A DNA stretch of 64,000 bases. It comes from Epilithonimonas lactis (lineage in GTDB: Bacteria > Bacteroidota > Bacteroidia > Flavobacteriales > Weeksellaceae). The position numbers and the translations under genes were made by a program. Location of the stretch: NCBI RefSeq assembly GCF_900110605.1, contig NZ_FOFI01000001.1, positions 806,001 to 870,000 on the forward strand, read 5' to 3'. How positions within the stretch are numbered: the stretch's first letter is position 1; each line of letters begins with the position of its first letter. This document shows positions 58,545 through 64,000 of the stretch, piece by piece. The notes under the pieces were generated by a model. That model searched no databases. It was given only the letters and a program-made list of their open reading frames with translations, and was not told the origin of the DNA.

Positions 58545-58979
58545 TTAATCCAACACAAAAACCAAAAACTCACCATTCTCAGTTTTGAATTTCAAATCAC
58601 CGGTTTTTCTGTAATCTTCGAAAAGTGGCGTTGGAAACGTATCGTCGAATTGTTTGGTCTTGAAGAATTTTCCTTTTATTTTTAAAGGGATTTTCTTGAT
58701 GAGTTTATCCGTCGTCACCGGAATTTTGAATTTCCTTTTCTCTGGGTCTTTGGAATCGACGTAGAAACAATGCGCAAAGAGTTCAGCCTTATCAACGTAT
58801 TTTTTGTAATCCGAAACTTTCACGAAATTCGGAAGCGTTGAGTCATCCCAAGTCAAATACAGAACTTCGATTTCCTGAGTTTTGCTGATAGGTTGGTAAT
58901 ATTTGAATCGCTCATTATCGGATTTCGAAAATGATAAAATTCCCAAGAGGAAAACTGGAAAAAGGAATCTGAATTTCAT
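58545..58979 (-). CDS. Small secreted protein of unknown function
   Basis: 144 residues. The signal peptide covers about residues 1-18 (FLFPVFLLGILSFSKS). The mature part is rich in Lys, Phe and Tyr, with IEVLYLTWDDSTLPNFVKV and a late GKFFKTKQFDDTFPTPLF. One Cys. No family recognised. It starts three bases after the DinB stop codon on the same strand and so is probably expressed with DinB. Confidence 0.72.
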   Translation of the reverse strand: MKFRFLFPVFLLGILSFSKSDNERFKYYQPISKTQEIEVLYLTWDDSTLPNFVKVSDYKKYVDKAELFAHCFYVDSKDPEKRKFKIPVTTDKLIKKIPLKIKGKFFKTKQFDDTFPTPLFEDYRKTGDLKFKTENGEFLVFVLD

Positions 58980-58982
58980 TAA

Positions 58983-59459
58983 TTATAAACTTAATCCTTC
59001 CGCAATCAAAGCTCTTTTCTGAGCCAAAATATAACCGTAATGAATGCTTTCGTGCATATTATTAAAGATGATGGCGTCTTGCACATTTTTCAAATCAATC
59101 CCAAAACTCGTGGAATAGGGCGTGTAATCTGAGAAGAAGTCATCATCGTAATCTTTCATCAGGATTTTTGAAGTTTCAATTAATAGATAAGCCAAATCCT
59201 CCATTTCGGATTGTTTCACATCCACGTTGGCGAACGTTCCTTTTTTGTAGGTTTCCACCCAATATTTGTCGATGCGGAACTGGTTTCCGCTGAGATAATA
59301 GCAAAGCAACTGTTGCTGAGCCACGCAATGCGCGATGTTCCAATAGATGTTGTTGTTGAAGCCGTCCGGGATTGTCAGAAGGTCTTTTTCTGAGGTCGTT
59401 TGTAGAATATTTAAAAGGTTTTTTCGAACCTGTCTATGATTGGCAAAATGATAATTCAT
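58983..59459 (-). CDS. DinB-family protein
   Basis: 158 residues, a four-helix bundle. The usual metal-binding His residues are visible in NIAHCVAQQQLLCYYLSG, in NNMHESIHYGYILAQKR and, less surely, near the N-terminus (NYHFANHRQVRKNLL). DinB proteins include thiol transferases and proteins of unknown role. Cytoplasmic, no signal peptide. First gene of a two-gene unit. Confidence 0.88.
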   Translation of the reverse strand: MNYHFANHRQVRKNLLNILQTTSEKDLLTIPDGFNNNIYWNIAHCVAQQQLLCYYLSGNQFRIDKYWVETYKKGTFANVDVKQSEMEDLAYLLIETSKILMKDYDDDFFSDYTPYSTSFGIDLKNVQDAIIFNNMHESIHYGYILAQKRALIAEGLSL

Positions 59460-59558
59460 TTTCGGAGAGAAATTTATTTAGTTCAAAGTTATATTAATTA
59501 TAAATAAACGACAAATTATTGAGATTTATTAGCAAAAAGTAAATCACTTTGCCTAAAA

Positions 59559-59593
59559 CTTCCATCATCTGGCTTCCAACTTCCATCTCTTTA
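59559..59593. repeat. Degenerate heptanucleotide tract (CTTCCAT word), five units
   Basis: The units CTTCCAT, CATCTGG, CTTCCAA, CTTCCAT and CTCTTTA lie in the spacer upstream of the MoxR gene. Confidence 0.6.
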
Positions 59594-59680
59594 ACAAATA
59601 TTTAACGGAAGTTTGGCAATTGTTATGTTTGCTGTTGCTGGATTTTATGTGAAATTTACCAATTATTTTTATTAATTGAT

Positions 59681-60685
59681 ATGTCAGAATTGAATCAAGC
59701 AGAAGATATCAGACAACTTACCGAAAAAGTTAAAGAACAAAATTACTTTTTCTCCATCTTAAAACAGGAAATCAACCGCGCCATCATCGGGCAGGAATAT
59801 ATGATAGACCGTTTGCTCATCGGACTTCTTGGCAACGGACACGTTCTCTTGGAAGGTGTTCCAGGATTGGCAAAAACCTTGGCCATCAAAACCTTGTCGG
59901 AAGCTGTTGACGGACAATTTTCCAGAATCCAGTTTACGCCGGATTTGTTGCCCGCAGATGTTGTAGGAACGATGATTTACAGCGTGAAAGACAACGATTT
60001 CAGTATCAAAAAAGGACCTGTTTTTGCGAATTTTGTTTTGGCAGATGAGATCAACCGTGCGCCGGCGAAAGTTCAGTCTGCACTTCTCGAGGTGATGCAG
60101 GAAAAACAAGTGACGATTGGCGATGAAACAATGCCTTTACCAAAACCTTTTCTCGTATTAGCGACTCAAAATCCAATTGACCAAGAGGGAACTTATCTTT
60201 TGCCAGAAGCGCAAACCGACCGTTTTATGTTAAAATGTAAAATCGATTATCCCGAATTCGAGGATGAGAGAAAGGTGATGCGAATGATTTCGACGCAGGA
60301 TATTCCGCAAATCAGAAAAGTGGTGGATTTGAACCAAATTGTTGAAGCCAAGAAACTCATCAACCAAATTTACCTTGACGAAAAAATTGAAAAATATATT
60401 CTGGATATGGTTTTCGCAACCCGTTTTCCAGAGCGATACGGCTTGTCCGAAATCAAAAATTACATCAGTTTTGGTGCTTCACCGAGAGCAAGTATCAACC
60501 TGGCCATTGCTTCCAGAGCTTATGCGTTCATCAAAGGAAGAGCATTCGTTATCCCGGAAGATGTGAAAGAAATTGCGAAAGATGTTTTGAGACACAGAAT
60601 TGGTTTAAGTTTCGAAGCGGAGGCCGAGGAAGTAACTCAAGACGATATTGTGAATAAAATTCTGGCAAAGATACAAGCGCCGTAA
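59681..60685 (+). CDS. MoxR-family AAA ATPase
   Basis: 334 residues. Walker A is EGVPGLAKTLAIK near residues 59-71, Walker B VLADEINRAPAKVQSALLE, sensor 1 LATQNPIDQEGTYLLPEAQ, and arginine-finger-type DRFMLKC. The C-terminal lid (ASPRASINLAIASRAYAFI) is complete. MoxR ATPases act as chaperones with VWA-domain partners; here the partners are the DUF58 and BatA-type genes downstream. It is the first gene of that set. Confidence 0.95.
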   Translation: MSELNQAEDIRQLTEKVKEQNYFFSILKQEINRAIIGQEYMIDRLLIGLLGNGHVLLEGVPGLAKTLAIKTLSEAVDGQFSRIQFTPDLLPADVVGTMIYSVKDNDFSIKKGPVFANFVLADEINRAPAKVQSALLEVMQEKQVTIGDETMPLPKPFLVLATQNPIDQEGTYLLPEAQTDRFMLKCKIDYPEFEDERKVMRMISTQDIPQIRKVVDLNQIVEAKKLINQIYLDEKIEKYILDMVFATRFPERYGLSEIKNYISFGASPRASINLAIASRAYAFIKGRAFVIPEDVKEIAKDVLRHRIGLSFEAEAEEVTQDDIVNKILAKIQAP

Positions 60686-60690
60686 ATGAG

Positions 60691-60722
60691 TTGGAGGGTT
60701 TGAGAGTTTTTGAGTTTGAGAA
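60691..60722. repeat. Degenerate octanucleotide tract (TTTGAGAG word), four units
   Basis: The units TTGGAGGG, TTTGAGAG, TTTTTGAG and TTTGAGAA begin five bases after the MoxR stop codon. They are the complement of the words at 30328-30367. Confidence 0.6.
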
Positions 60723-60888
60723 AATATTAAGAATATTCAGGACAAATATTGTTCTAAAATTTGGTTAATCTGTTGATAGTGGTCAGTCGTCCTATTGTTT
60801 TTGAAAAAACTAAGAGGTCTGAAAACTATCAACCGATGACCGCCAAAACTACAATGTTCAATGTCTAAAGTTTATAATTTTCAAGGTT

Positions 60889-61278
60889 ATGGCAACGGTT
60901 AAAAAGTTTGAAGATTTAGAAATTTGGCAATTATCAAGAATACTTTGTAAAGAAGTTTATCAAGTTATAGAAGAAAGTAATCTTAAAAACAATTATAGGC
61001 TTTGTAATCAAATTGATGGTTCTTCTGGTTCAGTAATGGACAACATTGCTGAGGGTTTTGAAAGAAACGGTAATAAAGAATTTATCCAATTTCTTTCAAT
61101 TGCTAAAGCATCCTGTGGAGAAACACGGTCACAATTGTATAGGGTTTTTGATAGGAATTTTATTTCAAAAGAGAAATTTGAAATATTGATTGAACAAACC
61201 GAAACATTAAGTAAAAGGATTGGAGCGTTTATTAATTATTTAAAAAATAGTGAACTGAAAGGTTCAAAATATAAATAG
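60889..61278 (+). CDS. Four-helix-bundle protein (S23/23S-IVP type)
   Basis: 129 residues. [20 protein letters not shown], [23 protein letters not shown] ([18 protein letters not shown]) and [16 protein letters not shown] are hallmarks of the S23 family, first found in 23S rRNA intervening sequences and widely present as solitary genes. Function unknown. It separates moxR from its usual partner DUF58 and is AT-richer than both. The 204 bases upstream hold an octamer tract and no clear promoter. No rRNA or reverse transcriptase is nearby. Confidence 0.9.
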   Translation: MATVKKFEDLEIWQLSRILCKEVYQVIEESNLKNNYRLCNQIDGSSGSVMDNIAEGFERNGNKEFIQFLSIAKASCGETRSQLYRVFDRNFISKEKFEILIEQTETLSKRIGAFINYLKNSELKGSKYK

Positions 61279-61324
61279 TATTAAAGTTGAATTGTAAAAA
61301 CTTTAAACTAAAAATTAAAGAACT

Positions 61325-62185
61325 TTGAAAATACAGGACATTGTCAAAAAAGTAAAGCAGATAGAAATCCGGACTCGTAAGAAGACGGAAGCATCGCTTA
61401 TGGGGCAATATCACAGTGCATTCAAAGGTCAGGGAATGACTTTTTCTGAGGTTCGCCAATACCAATTTGGTGATGACACCCGAAGAATGGACTGGAACAA
61501 AACCGCACGTTTCCGCGAGCCGTTCGTAAAAGTAATGGAAGAGGAACGCGAGCTCACAATGATGCTTGTCGTGGACGTTTCCGCCTCGATGGATTATGGA
61601 ACGAGAACTCAGTTGAAAAGAGAATTTGTTGCAGAAATCTGCGCTTCTCTTGGATTTTCGGCCGCTGGAAACAATGACAAAATCGGATTGATTCTCTACG
61701 CCGACAAAGTTCTGAAAGTGGTTCCGCCACAGAAAGGTAGAAAACACGTTTTGTCCATCATCAGCAACATTTTGTCGGCAGATTATGTTCCTACAAAATC
61801 CAATCTGGATTTGGCTTTCAATTATATGATGAGCGTTTTCAAAAGAAAATCTTTGGTGTTTTTGTTTTCGGATTTCGAAGATGAATTTGACCAAAAAATC
61901 CTAAATGTGACTGCCAGAAAACATCAAGTTTTGGGACTTCGTGTTTTTGACGAAAAAGATATGGAGATCCCAGACATTGGTTATGCATTTTTTCGTGATG
62001 CGGAAACTGGTCAGCAAGTTTGGGCAAACACTTCCAGCGCTAGATGGCGATACGATTTTGCCGAACAACAAAAACGAAAAATGCGCCAGACAAAAGAAGA
62101 ATTCGAGAATTCATCGGCTCATTTTTTAGATATTAAAACATCAGATGATTACAGCAAGTTTTTGTATCAATATTTTAAGAAATAG
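61325..62185 (+). CDS. DUF58-domain protein, TTG start
   Basis: 286 residues, starting at TTG (61325); no ATG lies near. The DUF58 signature is GDDTRRMDWNKTARFREPF near residues 51-69. A VWA-like fold follows with MLVVDVSASMDYGT (a partly conserved metal site) and LVFLFSDFED. It forms the usual set with MoxR upstream and the BatD and BatA proteins downstream, thought to help cells resist oxygen or envelope stress. The four-helix-bundle gene lies 46 bases upstream. Confidence 0.92.
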   Translation: MKIQDIVKKVKQIEIRTRKKTEASLMGQYHSAFKGQGMTFSEVRQYQFGDDTRRMDWNKTARFREPFVKVMEEERELTMMLVVDVSASMDYGTRTQLKREFVAEICASLGFSAAGNNDKIGLILYADKVLKVVPPQKGRKHVLSIISNILSADYVPTKSNLDLAFNYMMSVFKRKSLVFLFSDFEDEFDQKILNVTARKHQVLGLRVFDEKDMEIPDIGYAFFRDAETGQQVWANTSSARWRYDFAEQQKRKMRQTKEEFENSSAHFLDIKTSDDYSKFLYQYFKK

Positions 62186-62187
62186 AT

Positions 62188-62215
62188 TTAGAAATTAGTT
62201 ATTAGAAGTTAGAAA
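62188..62215. repeat. Degenerate heptanucleotide tract (TTAGAAR word), four units
   Basis: The units TTAGAAA, TTAGTTA, TTAGAAG and TTAGAAA begin two bases after the DUF58 stop codon and end six bases before the next start codon, filling nearly the whole spacer. Confidence 0.68.
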
Positions 62216-62221
62216 TTGCAA

Positions 62222-63169
62222 ATGCAAAGATTCAAAACATATAGATTATATTTTTTCTTTTTTATCCTCACATCATTTTTAGGATTTTCGCAAACCTTAT
62301 CATCCAATCTTGATAAGACGACTTTGGCGTTGGGAGAAGTGGCGATTTTCAAGATCCAGATCTTGGATCTGAATGGCAAAGATGTGCAGATCGCGGCGAG
62401 AAATGAGTTGTTGCCTTTTCATTTTGAAATGGTGAATGACAGTATTGCGGTACAAAAAGATATTTATCTAAGGTCGGTGAAATTTGCGGTTTTCCAGGAA
62501 GGCAAATTTACGATTCCAGAAATTGAGGTCAAAGTCGGAGACAAGATCCTGAAGACCATTCCTTACGAAGTGGAGGTCATCAACACAGCCAAAAAAGGTG
62601 ATCAGATCAATGACATTATGAAGAACAAGGAAGTTCGTTTGGATGTCAAAGATTATTGGGAACTTTATAAATTCTACATTCTTCTGGCTTTGTTGTTCAT
62701 TGCCATCATCGTTTTGATCATTGGAATTGTAAAATATGGACGAAAGCGCAAAAGCAGCCCAGCCGTTACAACCAATCAAACCTTGAAGGATCTGGAGAAA
62801 TTGAAAAAGAAAAATTACATCGAGAATGAAAATTTCCGTGCTTTTTATGTAGAGTTAATCGAGATTTCCAGAGCATTCATTACAAAACAATATCAGATTC
62901 CTGCAGATGTTCTGTTGACGGATGATCTCATCACATATATGAAATCGACCAACGCCATTTCTGAGGAAAACGAGAAAATTGTGGAAGATATCTTCTTGCG
63001 TGGCGACCTCGTGAAGTTTGCGAAAACAATTCCAAATCAGGAGATCATGTCCAAGGATTTTGCAGACATCAGAGATTTTGTGAAACGTTCGACCAAAGAT
63101 GTTGAGGCAGAAAATCTAAGAACTTTGAACAGCGGAGAGCAAGAAAACTTTAGAAATAAAAACACGTAA
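62222..63169 (+). CDS. BatD-like membrane protein of the MoxR/Bat operon
   Basis: 315 residues from the ATG at 62222 (a TTG two codons earlier is open). A signal peptide ends at about LGFSQ. An Ig-like extracytoplasmic domain (about 20-125) starts LSSNLDKTTLALGEVAIF, like BatD N-terminal domains. One membrane segment (KFYILLALLFIAIIVLIIGI) is followed by a cytoplasmic helical region with FRAFYVELIEISRAFITKQY. It is expected to assemble with the VWA proteins at the inner membrane. Shorter than full BatD, so the name is by context and pattern. Confidence 0.78.
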   Translation: MQRFKTYRLYFFFFILTSFLGFSQTLSSNLDKTTLALGEVAIFKIQILDLNGKDVQIAARNELLPFHFEMVNDSIAVQKDIYLRSVKFAVFQEGKFTIPEIEVKVGDKILKTIPYEVEVINTAKKGDQINDIMKNKEVRLDVKDYWELYKFYILLALLFIAIIVLIIGIVKYGRKRKSSPAVTTNQTLKDLEKLKKKNYIENENFRAFYVELIEISRAFITKQYQIPADVLLTDDLITYMKSTNAISEENEKIVEDIFLRGDLVKFAKTIPNQEIMSKDFADIRDFVKRSTKDVEAENLRTLNSGEQENFRNKNT

Positions 63170-63180
63170 AGTTTCATTCA

Positions 63181-63208
63181 ATCAATTATCAACCATCATT
63201 TATCAATT
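63181..63208. repeat. Degenerate heptanucleotide tract (ATCAAYY word), four units
   Basis: The units ATCAATT, ATCAACC, ATCATTT and ATCAATT lie 11 bases before the GTG start of the BatA-type gene and 11 after the previous stop. Confidence 0.72.
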
Positions 63209-63219
63209 ATAATCAACCC

Positions 63220-64000
63220 GTGAATTTCGAATTTTACAGTCCCTGGTTTTTATTGCTTTTTATTTTGTTCATTCCATTGTTCATCTTGGATGCGGGCAAA
63301 AAGAAAAGTCGGGGAATTGCTGTTCCTTCGGTTCAGAATATGCGGCCAAGCGGAAACATCTCTCTGGTAATGACCTTTCTGAAGGTTTCGAAATATTTTA
63401 TTCTCACAGCGCTTATCATCGCTTTGGCACGACCAAGAACTTACACCATTTCCCAGGACCGCGATGAATCCAAGGGAATTGACATTATGCTTTCTGTGGA
63501 TGTTTCACTCAGTATGTTGGCAAAAGATCTAGATCCGGACCGTTTGGAAGCGTTGAAAAAGATTGCTGTCGATTTCGTCAACAAAAGGGAAAATGACAGA
63601 ATTGGTTTGGTGGCCTACTCAGGAGAAGCCTACACGAAAGTTCCTTTGACGACCGACCATCAAGTGGTTGTAGATGAACTCAATCAATTAAATCCTTTGG
63701 AACTGCAACCTGGAACTGCGATTGGAGAAGGATTATCGGTTGCGGTGAATCACCTTAAGAACAGCAAAGCAAAAAGCAAGATCATCATTCTAATGACGGA
63801 TGGCGTGAATACCATTATCAACGCGATGCCTCCGCAGATCGCTGCCGAATTGGCGAAGAACAACGGCATCAAAGTTTACACGGTCGGAATTGGAAGCAAC
63901 GGATTTGCAGCGTTCCCTACAGGGACCAATATATTTGGCGACATCGTTTTCACAGAACAAAAAACAGAAATTGATGAAAATACCTTGATGGACATTTCAC
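63220..64000 (+). CDS. VWA-domain protein BatA-like, C-terminus cut off by the window edge
   Basis: The frame starts at GTG (63220) and is open to the window end; 260 residues are visible. An N-terminal aerotolerance-regulator type segment (FEFYSPWFLLLFILFIPLF) is followed by a second membrane helix (FLKVSKYFILTALIIALA). The VWA domain then has a complete metal-ion site: DVSLSM near residue 93, Thr in GTAIGEGL, and Asp in IILMTDGVN. It is the BatA-type member of the MoxR/DUF58/BatD set. The rest of the operon lies beyond the window. Confidence 0.9.
   Translation, partial: MNFEFYSPWFLLLFILFIPLFILDAGKKKSRGIAVPSVQNMRPSGNISLVMTFLKVSKYFILTALIIALARPRTYTISQDRDESKGIDIMLSVDVSLSMLAKDLDPDRLEALKKIAVDFVNKRENDRIGLVAYSGEAYTKVPLTTDHQVVVDELNQLNPLELQPGTAIGEGLSVAVNHLKNSKAKSKIIILMTDGVNTIINAMPPQIAAELAKNNGIKVYTVGIGSNGFAAFPTGTNIFGDIVFTEQKTEIDENTLMDIS

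Noticed and set aside
60889-61278. Avd-like accessory protein of a diversity-generating retroelement
   Set aside because: The four-helix-bundle fold is shared with Avd, but no reverse transcriptase and no template/variable repeat pair was found nearby.
1-64000. tRNA or rRNA genes
   Set aside because: Spacers were scanned for T-arm words and clover-leaf arms near CCA-type ends. None gave a convincing fold, though a covariance search was not possible.

Overview
The window looks like a chromosomal segment of a flavobacterium of the Weeksellaceae, close to Chryseobacterium, Epilithonimonas or Elizabethkingia. The evidence is a subclass B3 metallo-beta-lactamase that closely resembles the GOB group, two proteins with C-terminal type IX secretion sorting domains, GLPGLI, DUF4834, DUF6263 and DUF1543 proteins, a mevalonate-pathway gene, a DnaG without zinc-ligand cysteines, and promoters of the Bacteroidota type (TTTG, about 19 bases, TAnnTTTG). 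No rRNA, tRNA, CRISPR array, transposase or prophage gene was seen.

Layout. 1-5 kb: cut-off histidine kinase, DEAD-box helicase, NatAB-type ABC exporter. 5.0-5.8 kb: a gene-free stretch with three dispersed repeats and a 21-bp tandem array. 5.8-8.7 kb: mevalonate diphosphate decarboxylase overlapping a small membrane protein and the beta-lactamase, then a VOC protein. 8.8-16 kb: TauE/SafE exporter, DUF1543, purK and purE, EamA transporter, and tyrA behind a Tyr-rich leader peptide and attenuator. 16-22.5 kb: cation/proton antiporter, LytTR two-component pair, alanine dehydrogenase, tsaE. 22.7-27.5 kb: genes for secreted Gly-rich and DUF11 proteins. 27.6-34.3 kb: dnaG, clpP, a dipeptidase, a T9SS cargo protein, an SDR. 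34.6-39.8 kb: etfBA, a bifunctional nuclease, a nucleoside permease, small envelope proteins. 39.9-45.2 kb: menaquinone genes, acyltransferase, GLPGLI protein, PspC/PadR pair. 45.6-51 kb: thrA-thrB-thrC behind a Thr-rich leader peptide and attenuator. 51-59.5 kb: rpsO, YfhO, lipoprotein, rlmB, a delta-60-repeat T9SS protein, DinB. 59.7-64 kb: a moxR-DUF58-BatD-BatA aerotolerance-type operon that runs off the end and is interrupted by a four-helix-bundle gene.

The coding content is mostly core metabolism and envelope biology. The less expected content lies between genes. There are three dispersed repeat families, here called A, B and C. A lies just upstream of B in three spacers, and C follows B in two of them, always in the same orientation. 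There are also about a dozen short degenerate tracts with a seven-base period (ATCAAYY, TTAGAAR, TTCAARA, CTTCCAT words) and two with an eight-base period, often directly before a start codon and sometimes supplying a stop codon. Two amino-acid leader-peptide attenuators, for tyrosine and threonine, can be read directly from the sequence. All functional names come from recognising motifs and families by eye; no database search was run.
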